Shown: piece after piece, positions 52,836 through 61,695 of the stretch | How positions within the stretch are numbered: the first letter of the stretch is position 1 | Layout: every line of letters begins with the position of its first letter | Assembly (NCBI RefSeq): GCF_000421745.1 | Contig: NZ_ATXP01000002.1 | Coordinates: 186,001-250,000, forward strand | Reading direction: 5' to 3' | Origin: Nesterenkonia alba DSM 19423 | GTDB taxonomy: Bacteria > Actinomycetota > Actinomycetes > Actinomycetales > Micrococcaceae | Length of the DNA: 64,000 bases | Notes under the pieces: model-generated | Databases searched by the model: none | Seen by the model: the letters and a program-made list of their open reading frames with translations, nothing else | Told to the model about the DNA's origin: nothing | Position numbers and translations under genes: made by a program

Positions 52836-55637
52836 TCAGATGCCGGAGCCGGCGTGGGTCTGAGCGTGGGTGCGTTCCAGATTGGCCCCTTCGACGTCGA
52901 CGTCGGGCATGATCCGGTCCAACCAGCCGGGCAGCCACCATGCCGCCGGGCCAAGCAGGGTCAGCAGTGCCGGCACCAGCACCAACCTCACCACGAACGC
53001 ATCCAGCAGCACTCCGACCGCCAGACCCAGGCCAATCGAGGCCACCATGGGGTCGTCGGTGAAGATGAACCCTGCGAATACCGAGGACATAATGAGCGCG
53101 GCAGCGGTCACCACCGCCCGGCCGGCATGCAGCCCCTGCCGCACCGCCAGGCGCGGTTTGGAGCCGTGGGCATAGGCCTCCCGCATACCCGAACCGGTGA
53201 ACAACTGGTAATCCATCGCCAAACCGAACAAGATCCCCACCATAAGGATCGGCAGGAAGGTCAGCACCGGCCCGGGCCGGCTGACACCGAAAATGTCACC
53301 CAGCCATCCCCACTGGAACACGGCGACGACCACACCAATCGACCCGGCCAGTGACCCCACAAACCCGAGGGTGGCCACAATTGGCAGCAGGATCGAACGG
53401 AAGACCATCACCATCAGCACCAGGGAAAGCCCGATGACCAACGCAAGGTAGAGCGGCATAGCATCGGCGATCACCCCGGAGATGTCGATCTCCGCGGCGG
53501 TCATCCCCGCCACAGACAGTTCGGCATCTTCCACCGCAGTGCCCGCCAAGGGGTTGGCATCGCGGAACTCATGGACCAGTTCCTCAGTGGACTCTGCGGC
53601 AGGCCCCTCCTCGGGGATCACCTGATAGGCGGCCATATCGTAGTCGTCGCTGAGGGTCACGGGGATCACCGCGTCGATGGACTCGTGCTGGAGAAGACCA
53701 TCAGCGATATCGAGCTGATAGTCCGTGGCCTCGCCCTCATCGTCGAAGGCCTCAGGGAAGTCGGCCAGCACAATGAGCGGGCCGTTCATACCCTGCCCGA
53801 AGGCCTCCTCGGTCTCCACATAAGCCTGATAGGCGGTGGAATCCTCCGCCTGAGAGCTAGCATCGGGCAACCCCAGCCGCAGATCGAAGGTCGGGATGGC
53901 CAGCACCCCGAGCCCCACCACCGCCGCAGCCGCCAGCCCGAGAGCCTTCAGGCTGCCGATGGGCTCGGTGATCTCCTTGGGCTTGTGCTCCTCGAACCCG
54001 ATGTGGCGGCGTTCCTTGCGGCTGAGAATCCGCCAGCCGACCAGTTTCAGCAGCGCCGGGCTCATCGTAGTGGCCATCAGGACCGCGATCGTCACACACC
54101 AGGCCCCCACCGTTCCCATCAGACCCAGCAGCTGGATCCCGGTGACGTTCAGTGCCACCAGGGCAATCACCACGGTGGCGCCGGCGAAGACCACCGCGTT
54201 GCCGGCGGTGCCGTTGGCCAGGGCGATGGAGTCCATCAGCGGCATTCCGGCTTTGAGCTGCTTGCGGTGCCGGTTGATGATGAACAGGGCGTAGTCGATA
54301 CCGACGGCCAGACCCAGCATGAGCCCCAGGATCGGGGTGATGGACATCATCTCCACTACACCGGAGAGCGCCATCGCGGCGGACACACCGATGCCGACGC
54401 CGATCAGCGCGTTCAGCAGGGGCAGTCCGGCACCAATGAAAGTGCCCAGCATGACCAGCAGCACCACGGCAGCGACCATCAGCCCGATGACCTCAGCAAT
54501 GCTGAACAAGTGTGGCATCTCGAAATCGAGATCCCCGCCAGGGAGGACTTCGGCTCCGTCGATCTGAGCTTCGCTGAGGGTGTCGGAGACCGCGGCCAGA
54601 CTCTCAGTGCCGATCTGCTCGAGTGGTTCGTGGAAGCTGACCATGAGGATGGCGACGTCGCCATCTTCAGAAACCATCTCCGCACTGGAGACCAGCTCCA
54701 GCATCCGCTCATTGCGGTCCAGCAGCGTCTCGGGATCCTCATCGTTGGCGAAGGCTTCCTCGAATTCGGCGATACCGGCTTCGGCTTCATCGAGTTCCGC
54801 CTCAGCGGCTTCGAGCTCTTCTTGCCCGGCGGCCCACTCCTCTTCACCGGCTTCCAGCTCAGCCACCGCCTGTTCGGCCCCTTCGACCTGCGCCAAGGCA
54901 CCCTGCAGTTCCTGACGCTGAGCGACGATCGCGGCGCGCTGGGCGTTGAGTTCGGCTTCTACCTGTGGCCAGTAGCCCCCGGCGAGTGCGGCTTCCACTT
55001 CAGCGTCGATCTGGGCGTCGGCGGCATCGAGTTCGGCCAGCCCGTCTTCGATCTCCGCGCGGACCTCGTCAAGCTCATCGATGCTCATATCCGCTTCGGC
55101 GAGCTGGGTTTCCAACTGGTCCCAGCCGGCGTCGAGCTCCTCGCGAGCGGTCTGCAGTTCAGCCTGTCCGGCTTCGAGTTCCTCCCGGCCCGCTTCGATC
55201 TCCGCCTGGGCCGTTTCGGGGTCGAAATCATCGGGCATCTCGGCCAGCTGCTCGCGGGCCTCGGCGAGTTCTTCCTGCCCGGAGGCGAGTTCCTCTTCGG
55301 CGTCGAAGGGGTTGGTCACCTCGTCGACGACGTCGTGGGCTTCGACCTCCTCGATGAGGGCGGCCACTTGGTCCTGCTGTTCTTCAGTGAACGGCTCGCC
55401 ATCGGTGGTCCGCACCACCGCGGTGCCGGAACCACCGGAGGCATCAGGGAGCTCATCGGCCAGCCGGTCGGCCACCTCGGTAGTTTCCAGGTCCGGCATG
55501 GTGATCTGGTCGGTCAGTTGTCCACCGAACCCGGCGAAAGCGGCCACGGCGGCCAGCAGCATGGCGAACCAGAAGGCGATGACCGCCTTGGCGCGGCGCG
55601 CGGCGAAGAGTCCCAGGCGGTAGAGCAGTCTGGCCAT
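52836..55637 (-). CDS. MMPL-family RND transporter with large coiled-coil insertion
   Basis: A 933-residue exporter. TM1 (AVIAFWFAMLLAAVAAFAGF) is followed by a large extracytoplasmic domain. There, residues about 115-305 consist of Glu/Ala/Leu heptads (AGQEELEAAEAELDEAEAG and alike), predicted to form a long coiled-coil hairpin. Two TM bundles follow, each with the MMPL Asp-Tyr pair (GLAVGIDYALFIINRHRK; GILFGLAMDYQLFTGSGMREAYAHG). It exports lipids, siderophores or drugs in relatives; here the TetR gene 119 bp upstream suggests inducible efflux. Converges on the XRE gene. Confidence 0.92.
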   Translation of the reverse strand: MARLLYRLGLFAARRAKAVIAFWFAMLLAAVAAFAGFGGQLTDQITMPDLETTEVADRLADELPDASGGSGTAVVRTTDGEPFTEEQQDQVAALIEEVEAHDVVDEVTNPFDAEEELASGQEELAEAREQLAEMPDDFDPETAQAEIEAGREELEAGQAELQTAREELDAGWDQLETQLAEADMSIDELDEVRAEIEDGLAELDAADAQIDAEVEAALAGGYWPQVEAELNAQRAAIVAQRQELQGALAQVEGAEQAVAELEAGEEEWAAGQEELEAAEAELDEAEAGIAEFEEAFANDEDPETLLDRNERMLELVSSAEMVSEDGDVAILMVSFHEPLEQIGTESLAAVSDTLSEAQIDGAEVLPGGDLDFEMPHLFSIAEVIGLMVAAVVLLVMLGTFIGAGLPLLNALIGVGIGVSAAMALSGVVEMMSITPILGLMLGLAVGIDYALFIINRHRKQLKAGMPLMDSIALANGTAGNAVVFAGATVVIALVALNVTGIQLLGLMGTVGAWCVTIAVLMATTMSPALLKLVGWRILSRKERRHIGFEEHKPKEITEPIGSLKALGLAAAAVVGLGVLAIPTFDLRLGLPDASSQAEDSTAYQAYVETEEAFGQGMNGPLIVLADFPEAFDDEGEATDYQLDIADGLLQHESIDAVIPVTLSDDYDMAAYQVIPEEGPAAESTEELVHEFRDANPLAGTAVEDAELSVAGMTAAEIDISGVIADAMPLYLALVIGLSLVLMVMVFRSILLPIVATLGFVGSLAGSIGVVVAVFQWGWLGDIFGVSRPGPVLTFLPILMVGILFGLAMDYQLFTGSGMREAYAHGSKPRLAVRQGLHAGRAVVTAAALIMSSVFAGFIFTDDPMVASIGLGLAVGVLLDAFVVRLVLVPALLTLLGPAAWWLPGWLDRIMPDVDVEGANLERTHAQTHAGSGI

Positions 55638-55679
55638 GATCGTCCTTCGTCAGCAAGAGGGGGCGGGGAGCGCCCGACC

Positions 55680-55707
55680 ATCATAAACGGAACGCGGCGT
55701 CTCGCAA
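55680..55707 (-). promoter_or_regulatory. Predicted promoter of the MMPL gene
   Basis: Minus strand TTGCGA (55707-55702), 16-nt spacer, TATGAT (55685-55680), about 45 bp before the start codon. Confidence 0.55.
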
Positions 55708-55741
55708 TTCAATCTGAGTCTCGCTGCGGTGAACTGTGAGC

Positions 55742-55756
55742 AAACTCACTGAGTTT
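55742..55756. promoter_or_regulatory. Palindrome AAACTCACTGAGTTT between tetR and the MMPL gene
   Basis: A perfect inverted repeat (7-bp arms around one base), overlapping the tetR stop codon and about 35 bp upstream of the MMPL -35. It is a candidate TetR operator; a partly overlapping GTGAG-CAAA-CTCAC repeat lies beside it. Confidence 0.4.
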
Positions 55757-56418
55757 TACTCCCCGGGCGGCAGTGCCCCGTGCAGCACCAGATCCAGATG
55801 CATGAACAGCCATTCCGGTTCCTGCTTGCCGCGGGTAATGACCCGGAGGATGAACGGATCCATAATCGCCGAGGCCACCGCCACCGGATCCACACCCGGG
55901 CGCAGTTTCCCGGCCGCAGCTTCTTCCCGGAACCGTTGGGTCAAGTGCATGTTCTCCCACAGGGAGCTGGACTCCACAAGCGCGTAGGTCTCCTCACCGC
56001 CGTTGACCAGTGCGGCTACGAGGCTGCGTGCCATCGGTTCGGCGTCTTCGTGCTCTTTCTGCTCGATGGCCTGCTCGACCCAGGCCACCAGATCCGCCCG
56101 GATATCACCGGTATTGGGCACCGGCGCGAAGTCGAGTTTCAGTCGCCCGGTGAGCAGGGATTCGAGGACGACGTCGGCTTTGTTCTTCCACCAGCGGTAG
56201 ATCGTCTGCTTGCCCACGCCGGCTTCAGCGGCAATCCGCTCCACGGTGAGTTCCTCGTAGGAGCAGCCTTCGGCGTCGAGCAGCCGGGCGGCGGCATCAA
56301 GCACGGCCTGGTGGGCAGCCTCGCTGCGCGGCCGGCCGCGACGGGGCTCGGCCTGCTCCCGGGGCTGGTCCTGATCCCCCTGGTGTTCCCCGTTCCGCTG
56401 CGCTGTCATGGAGCACAT
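55756..56418 (-). CDS. TetR-family regulator
   Basis: A repressor of about 220 residues. Its N-terminal HTH (AVLDAAARLLDAEGCSYEELTVERIAAEAGVGKQTIYRWWKNKADV, cited in parts; recognition helix GKQTIYRWW) follows a charged, Gln/Arg-rich leader of 30 residues. The C-terminal ligand domain has no recognisable pocket motif. The start is the ATG at 56418, with GGGGGA upstream; the ATG at 56409 is the alternative. Same strand as and 119 bp before the MMPL exporter, its likely target. Confidence 0.88.
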   Translation of the reverse strand: MCSMTAQRNGEHQGDQDQPREQAEPRRGRPRSEAAHQAVLDAAARLLDAEGCSYEELTVERIAAEAGVGKQTIYRWWKNKADVVLESLLTGRLKLDFAPVPNTGDIRADLVAWVEQAIEQKEHEDAEPMARSLVAALVNGGEETYALVESSSLWENMHLTQRFREEAAAGKLRPGVDPVAVASAIMDPFILRVITRGKQEPEWLFMHLDLVLHGALPPGE

Positions 56419-56438
56419 GCTATCCCCCGGTGAGGTCA

Positions 56439-56444
56439 TAGAAT
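56439..56444 (+). promoter_or_regulatory. -10 element of the leaderless pabB promoter
   Basis: TAGAAT ends six nt before the pabB ATG, so the transcript would start on the start codon. The reverse complement ATTCTA also resembles a -10 for tetR. Confidence 0.5.
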
Positions 56445-56450
56445 CGGCCC

Positions 56451-57839
56451 ATGCCCGAGCCGCTTGCCCTCTTCCGCACCCTGGCCGGGCAGTTCCCTTC
56501 CGCACCTAAGGCGCTGCTGTATTCCGCCGATCACACACTCACCCCCCGCCCGGAACGCAGCCGGTACAGCATCCTCGCCTTTAGTCTGGGGCAGCGGGCT
56601 GCGGTGGTGCATCAGCAGGATTATCTGCCCTGGCTGAAGAGCGTCTGGCCCGGCGGGGACGATTGGGCCGGGACCATCACCTATGAAGGTGCCGCCCGTT
56701 TCTTCCGGGTGACCCATGCCGTCGTCGTGGACCATCACACCGGGGATCTCAGCCTGCGTGGCACAGAGCCGGTGCCGACTCCGCAGGGCCAGCGCGCCTG
56801 GGGGGAGGTTGTCGCCACCGCACAGCACACCGCTTCTCCCCCGAGCCCGTCAGCCACGCCGGAGCGGGGTTGGGAGGTGGGCGAGTTGCACCTCCGGGAC
56901 GGCCGCGAGCAGTACCTGGAGAAGATTCGCCGCATCCAGGAGCAGATCACCGCGGGCACAACCTATGAGGCCTGCCTGACCACTGCGGTCACCGGCCAGA
57001 TCCACACCGCCGACACCCTGGGACTGTTCACCCGGCTCGTGGAGGCTAATCGGGCGCCGTTTACGCAGTACCTCATGCTCCCCCACGCAGAGATCAACAC
57101 CGTGCCGAAAACCAGCCCCGGCCCGCAGGCCGCCCACACTGCAACGCACGACGACGCCGGCGTCACCGAGATTCTTTCGACCTCACCGGAACGGTTCCTC
57201 AGCCTTTCCGCATCCGGTCTACTGCGGACCGAACCCATGAAGGGCACCCGCGCTCGGGGCGCCACCGGGCAGCAGGACGCCGCACTGGCCGAGGATCTGC
57301 GCACCCACCCGAAGGACCGGGCGGAGAACATTATGATCGCCGACTTGGCGCGCAACGATCTCTCCGTGCACGCCGTGCCCGGGTCACTGCGCACCGAACG
57401 GCTCTGCGCGGTGGAGACCTACCCCACCGTTCACCAGATGGTCTCCACGGTCAGCGCTCGCCTTTCCCCGCAGGCACACCCGGCTGATGCGGTGGCGGCG
57501 GCTTTCCCTCCGGGTTCGATGACTGGGGCGCCGAAGATCTCCACTGTGGAGATCCTCGCCGGGCTGGAAGGCCAACCGCGTGGCCCCTACGCCGGCGCGG
57601 CTGGTTACTTCTTCGGCAGCGGGGAGGCTGATCTCTCCGTGCTGATCCGCACCCTGGTACTCACCCGAACGCATGTGAAGGCGCAGACCGCGGATATGCA
57701 CTTGGGTCTCGGTGGGGCGATCACAGCCGACTCCGACCCCCAGGCCGAATGGGAGGAGATCATCACCAAGTCCCGTGGGGTCCTCGGCGTCCTGGGGGCA
57801 GAGTTCCCGGCCGAAGCGGTTACTCGCCGGCGGCGTTGA
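56451..57839 (+). CDS. pabB: Chorismate-binding enzyme, aminodeoxychorismate synthase component I
   Basis: A 462-residue enzyme of the TrpE/PabB family. Conserved blocks are the STSPERFLSL segment, PMKGTRARGATGQQD, the catalytic DLARNDLSVHAVPGSL region with ENIMIADLARNDL, and the FPPGSMTGAPKISTVEIL loop. TrpE and PabB are hard to separate; the pabC-type lyase encoded 2.7 kb downstream on the same strand favours folate biosynthesis. No fused glutaminase is present, so PabA must come from elsewhere. Probably leaderless (TAGAAT six nt upstream). Confidence 0.85.
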   Translation: MPEPLALFRTLAGQFPSAPKALLYSADHTLTPRPERSRYSILAFSLGQRAAVVHQQDYLPWLKSVWPGGDDWAGTITYEGAARFFRVTHAVVVDHHTGDLSLRGTEPVPTPQGQRAWGEVVATAQHTASPPSPSATPERGWEVGELHLRDGREQYLEKIRRIQEQITAGTTYEACLTTAVTGQIHTADTLGLFTRLVEANRAPFTQYLMLPHAEINTVPKTSPGPQAAHTATHDDAGVTEILSTSPERFLSLSASGLLRTEPMKGTRARGATGQQDAALAEDLRTHPKDRAENIMIADLARNDLSVHAVPGSLRTERLCAVETYPTVHQMVSTVSARLSPQAHPADAVAAAFPPGSMTGAPKISTVEILAGLEGQPRGPYAGAAGYFFGSGEADLSVLIRTLVLTRTHVKAQTADMHLGLGGAITADSDPQAEWEEIITKSRGVLGVLGAEFPAEAVTRRRR

Positions 57840-58635
57840 TCTTTCTGATCTGAGTCTCGATGAGCTCTTCGAAGGTTTCCGGGCTGACATTGGCCGCGCT
57901 GACCATCACCAGGTTCTGTCCCACCTCGGCGGTGGCGGAATGGAACTCGACCGGGTCGGCGTCGTTATCTCTGGGGGTGATACGCAGGGTCATGCCGCGG
58001 AAGGGGTCGTGTTCGAACGCTGTGACGGTGATCGTCTCAGTGTCATTCTCCAGGCCGTCGCCGGAGCAGGCACCCAGCAGGTCATCCCATAGGTCGTCAC
58101 TGTCTGGTTCGGTGCCGTCCTCGAAACCCAGCCCCCACACGACGATCCGTTCGCTGCGCTCATTCTCCAGGGCGCGGCGGTACTCGTGCAGTTGGCCGGT
58201 GACTCCGTGCTCGCCCACCAGCCGGGGGTTGACCTCATCCATGGCTTCGGCACAGGGGTCATCGCCGAAATTGTCCCGGTAGGCGGTGGATTCCACGGCG
58301 ATGTTTTCCTCCAGCCAGGCCGCACCCCGGTGGGTGGAGTGCTCATCCGGGGATTCCGGTAAATCGGAGGCGCTGAGCAGCAGACGGCCGAATTCCTCAT
58401 CCTCGAGCCGCTCTAGTGGCTCGTCCTGGGCTTCTTCGGTGGCCTCGTCGGTTTCTTCATTGGCGGGATCGGTGGTGCCTTCAGCAGTCTGACCCTCGGT
58501 GGCGACGTCGTCGGTGGGGCTGGTGTCGGCGGTGTCGTTATCCCCGCAGGCGGAGAGCAGGCACAGCAGAGCGCAGGCACTGACAGCAGTCACTGCGCGT
58601 GGAATCCTGTGATACGCCGATGGCACGTGGGCCAC
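57820..58635 (-). CDS. Exported lipoprotein of unknown function
   Basis: A 271-residue lipoprotein (CALLCLLSAC, lipobox LSAC). After an acidic Thr/Asp/Glu linker of about 50 residues a single domain starts FGRLLLSASDLPESPDEHST; it has two cysteines (DDPCAEAMDE and LLGACSGDG) and an ENERSERIVVWGLGF strand. This is reminiscent of the small sensor-like extracellular domains of actinobacteria and of the protein at 17534-18367. Function unknown. The first GTG is at 58635; the GTG at 58626 has TATTGT seven nt upstream and may be the true leaderless start. It converges on pabB with a 20-bp overlap. Confidence 0.75.
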   Translation of the reverse strand: MAHVPSAYHRIPRAVTAVSACALLCLLSACGDNDTADTSPTDDVATEGQTAEGTTDPANEETDEATEEAQDEPLERLEDEEFGRLLLSASDLPESPDEHSTHRGAAWLEENIAVESTAYRDNFGDDPCAEAMDEVNPRLVGEHGVTGQLHEYRRALENERSERIVVWGLGFEDGTEPDSDDLWDDLLGACSGDGLENDTETITVTAFEHDPFRGMTLRITPRDNDADPVEFHSATAEVGQNLVMVSAANVSPETFEELIETQIRKINAAGE

Positions 58636-58681
58636 AATAGTTCAATTCTGTAGTTTCGGTACAGGTGTGACGCCCCCGGCG

Positions 58682-60190
58682 CTACTGCAGAGCCGCCGTC
58701 AGGCGGAAAACGTTGTCCAAATACCGGACCTGCCAGGGACGTTCAGCCCACGCCTCCGGGTCCAATTCCGTGGAAACCTCCAGGTAACCCCGCAGCACCT
58801 CATCGAGTTCGGCGACTTTTGCTTCATCGACAATCATCAAGGTCACCTCCAAGTTCAGGGAGAAGGAACGCATATCCATATTGGAGGAGCCGATGACGGC
58901 GACGTCCTCATCAATGAGCATCACCTTGGCGTGGAGCACATCGGGAGCTGGATACCGGAAGATCCGCACCCCGGCCTCCAGTAAGGCTTCGTAGTAGGAC
59001 TGCTGGGCGTGCTGGACGGTGAACTGGTCGGCCCGCTCGGTCACTAGCAGCACGACGTCGACATCCCGGTGGGCGGCGTTGGTCACCGCATAGAGCAGCG
59101 AGTCATCCGGCACCAGGTAGGGGGTGCAGATCACGACCCGCTCGGTGGCCTGGTAGATGAGGTCGTTGAACAGTCGTAGGTTGTTCTCATCGGGGAACCC
59201 GGGGCCGGAGGGCACCACCTGAGCCAGGGAGCCGCCGCTGGCTGCCTCATCGGCTTCAAGGTCCACCAGCAGCTGGGAGCCGAGGTTCTCCCCGGTTTCG
59301 GCGTACCAGTCGGAGGCGAAGACGATGTCCAGCCCGGTCACCGCCGGGCCGTAGACCTCAATGTTGAGTTCCACCCATTTGCGGTTGAGTTTGACCGCCG
59401 AGGGGCGCTGGTAGTGGGGTTCGATAAGGTTGGCTGAACCGGTGAACGCGGTTTCCCCGTCGACGACGACGATCTTGCGGTGGTTGCGCAGATCCAACCG
59501 GGAGAAGCGGCGCTTGAGTGGACGGATGGGCAGGGCTCGGCGCCACTGGAAGTTCGGACACTGTTCGGAGGCGGCCTCCAGGCGGCGGCGCAGGCGCCGG
59601 TACCCACGCACACGCAGAGTGCCGAGGTGGTCGTAGAGCAGCCGGACGGTCACCCCACGTGCGGCGGCGCGCTCCAGGGCATCGAGTACTGGACCGGCGT
59701 ATTCGTCGTCGTCGCCCATGATGTAGAAGAGCATGTGGACGTAATCGGTGGAGGCGTCGATCTCCTCGACCAGACGCTCGAAGAACCGTTTGTAGTCGGA
59801 GATCAGGGTGATCTCGTTACCGTCCTGGATGGGGAAGGCCCCCAGGTTGCGGTTCAGGGCTGCGGTGGCGCCGATTTGCTCGTCGTAGTCGCGCAGCTGG
59901 TTGGACAGATCCATTCCCCGGGTGGCTTCGAGCAGGGTCTCGTTGATGCGGCGCTGGCGTTCTTGCCGTCGCGCGGAGAGCTTGTTGGTGCCCAGGAGCA
60001 GGTACAGCGGCAGGGCGATGATCGGCATGAAGAAGATCGCCAGCAGCCAGGCCATGGCCGTCTGCGGCCGACGGTTGCCGGGGATGATCCCTAGCACCGC
60101 CACGCGTACGCCGATCTCGAAGGCCAGGACGATGGCGACCACCCATACCGGCAGTCCCTCGATTCCCAGCCCGCTCAGCGGCCACACCAT
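58682..60190 (-). CDS. cls: Cardiolipin synthase (phospholipase D family)
   Basis: A 502-residue membrane enzyme. Two N-terminal TM helices (VWVVAIVLAFEIGVRVAVLG; TAMAWLLAIFFMPIIALPLYLLLG) are followed by two PLD domains with HKD motifs: LRNHRKIVVVDGETAFTGSAN and VLHAKVMLIDEDVAVIGSSNMD (second motif H-A-K). It condenses two phosphatidylglycerols into cardiolipin. The start is the ATG at 60190 behind GGAGGG; the longer reading runs through the C-rich repeat and is not credible. Confidence 0.93.
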   Translation of the reverse strand: MVWPLSGLGIEGLPVWVVAIVLAFEIGVRVAVLGIIPGNRRPQTAMAWLLAIFFMPIIALPLYLLLGTNKLSARRQERQRRINETLLEATRGMDLSNQLRDYDEQIGATAALNRNLGAFPIQDGNEITLISDYKRFFERLVEEIDASTDYVHMLFYIMGDDDEYAGPVLDALERAAARGVTVRLLYDHLGTLRVRGYRRLRRRLEAASEQCPNFQWRRALPIRPLKRRFSRLDLRNHRKIVVVDGETAFTGSANLIEPHYQRPSAVKLNRKWVELNIEVYGPAVTGLDIVFASDWYAETGENLGSQLLVDLEADEAASGGSLAQVVPSGPGFPDENNLRLFNDLIYQATERVVICTPYLVPDDSLLYAVTNAAHRDVDVVLLVTERADQFTVQHAQQSYYEALLEAGVRIFRYPAPDVLHAKVMLIDEDVAVIGSSNMDMRSFSLNLEVTLMIVDEAKVAELDEVLRGYLEVSTELDPEAWAERPWQVRYLDNVFRLTAALQ

Positions 60191-60266
60191 ATGTTTTCCC
60201 TCCAGATCCCCATCCATCCTACGGTGTGCCGGCGCAGCACCGTCAGTGGAGCACTGAGCCCCCACG

Positions 60267-60350
60267 CCCAACCCCCGCGCCCCGCCCAACCCCCGCGCCC
60301 CGCCCACGCCGCACCCACAGCCACCCACGCCCAGCCCCCGCGCCCACCTA
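60267..60350. repeat. C-rich tandem repeat in the cls-pabC intergenic region
   Basis: Two perfect 18-bp units CCCAACCCCCGCGCCCCG (60267-60284, 60285-60302) and degenerate copies to about 60350. On the minus strand, the cls leader side, this reads as repeated runs of three to five G and could form a G-quadruplex. No gene is present between 60191 and 60511. Confidence 0.8.
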
Positions 60351-60351
60351 A

Positions 60352-60415
60352 CCTCCGCGGGTTTGTCGAAACACCGCGGGATATATCCCGCTGTGGTTGT
60401 ACTTTCCCGCGGAGG
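60352..60415. repeat. Nested palindromes in the cls-pabC intergenic region
   Basis: CCTCCGCGGG (60352-60361) and CCCGCGGAGG (60406-60415) are perfect inverted arms. They enclose the perfect 16-bp palindrome GCGGGATATATCCCGC (60376-60391). The layout could be a cruciform, operator cluster or hairpin pair between the divergent cls and pabC genes. Confidence 0.75.
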
Positions 60416-60511
60416 ATGGGGGCGGCGCCGGCGGCAGGTGGCGGCTGAGGGCCCGCGCCGGCAGGGGCGCCTGCCAGAACTCACCAGTCGCTCAGGAGTA
60501 GACTCGGGCGC

Positions 60512-61471
60512 ATGGCTGAGCACTTTCTTGAGGATTCTGTGAGCGCTGTTGCGGTGCGGATCGACGCCGAACACCCCTCAGGGCTGGTCTTCGACCCCCA
60601 CCAACCCCAGTTGCGAGTCACTGATTTGGGTGTGGTCCGCGGCGATGGTGTCTTTGAGACGATGCTGGCCCGCGATGGCCAGGTGCGGAAGTTCGAGGCC
60701 CACTTGCAGCGTCTGGCCCGCTCGGCTCGGCTCACTGAGATCGGGATCCCCCCGGCGGAATCCTGGCGCAGCGCGGTCCAGCGCGGTTTGGACGAATTCC
60801 GCAACCGCGGCGGACTTCCCGATGAGGTCACCATCCGGCTGACCGCCACTCGCGGTGTGGACGGTGAACCTGCCAGTGATGACCCCGCCTTCGCCGGCAC
60901 CTATTGGGCACTGCTCAGCCCCGTCTCGGAGGAGATAAAAGCCAAGCGAGGCGCCCCCATCGCGGTGACTCTGCTTGACCGCGGCCATGACGCCACCGCC
61001 GCTGAACGTGCCCCGTGGCTGCTGCTCAGCGCCAAAACGCTCAGCTACGCGGTGAATATGGCTGCCTTACGGTGGGCGAAGTCCCACGGGTTCGACGACG
61101 TCATCTTCACCACCAGCGACGGGCACATCCTGGAGGCCCCGACCTCCACGGTCCTGCTGCTGCGGAAGAACCCTGACGAGCCGCAGCGGCCGACACTGCT
61201 GACTCCCATCCTGGAGACCGGAATCCTGCCGGGCACCACCCAGGGGGCGATCTTCACCGCAGCCGAACGGGCCGGATGGAATCTGGGCTACGGCCCTCTC
61301 ACCCCGGAGGACCTCTACACTGCCGACCACCTGTGGCTGGTTTCGTCGGTGCGTCTGGCGTCCCCGGTAGCTCGTGTCGAAGACCGCGAACTGGCGGTGG
61401 ATCCCACCTGGACCCAGAAACTCAACGAGTTCCTCAACCAGGACCTCCCCGTCCAGCACCCGACCACCTAA
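60512..61471 (+). CDS. pabC: Aminodeoxychorismate lyase / class IV aminotransferase
   Basis: A 319-residue PLP fold-type IV protein. DLGVVRGDGVFETMLARDGQVRKFEAHLQRL (in parts) holds the N-terminal motif, the Schiff-base lysine lies in LLSAKTLSYAVNMAAL, and the phosphate-binding segment is SDGHILEAPTSTVLLL. Aminodeoxychorismate lyase releases p-aminobenzoate; with pabB upstream this completes the pABA branch except for PabA. D-amino-acid transaminases share the fold. The ATG has TAGACT seven nt upstream: leaderless. Confidence 0.85.
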   Translation: MAEHFLEDSVSAVAVRIDAEHPSGLVFDPHQPQLRVTDLGVVRGDGVFETMLARDGQVRKFEAHLQRLARSARLTEIGIPPAESWRSAVQRGLDEFRNRGGLPDEVTIRLTATRGVDGEPASDDPAFAGTYWALLSPVSEEIKAKRGAPIAVTLLDRGHDATAAERAPWLLLSAKTLSYAVNMAALRWAKSHGFDDVIFTTSDGHILEAPTSTVLLLRKNPDEPQRPTLLTPILETGILPGTTQGAIFTAAERAGWNLGYGPLTPEDLYTADHLWLVSSVRLASPVARVEDRELAVDPTWTQKLNEFLNQDLPVQHPTT

Positions 61472-61580
61472 GCACCGGCTACACAGAGAGCCACAGCCCC
61501 TCGCCCCTCACCGGGCGAGCAGTTCACCCCGTCGCAATTCAGCCCAGCCAGTCCAACCTCGCCCTACTCCGACCCTGCCT

Positions 61581-61695
61581 ATTCACCCCAGGTCCCTGCT
61601 CCGACCCGCCTATTCACCCCACCGATTCACCCCACAGTGCGGGCGTTGACCTTGAGCTGGGCCGTGCTGCCTCAGGCGCGCCGGCATTCACCCCA
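61581..61695. repeat. Four copies of ATTCACCCCA and a duplicated gene-end fragment
   Basis: ATTCACCCCA occurs at 61581-61590, 61612-61621, 61625-61634 and 61686-61695. The third copy continues into CAGTGCGGGCGTTGACC, nearly the same as the last codons of the nitrilase gene beginning at 61688 (GGGTGCGGGCGTTGGCC). The 3' end of that gene seems to have been duplicated locally. The stretch 61472-61687 holds no gene. Confidence 0.65.
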
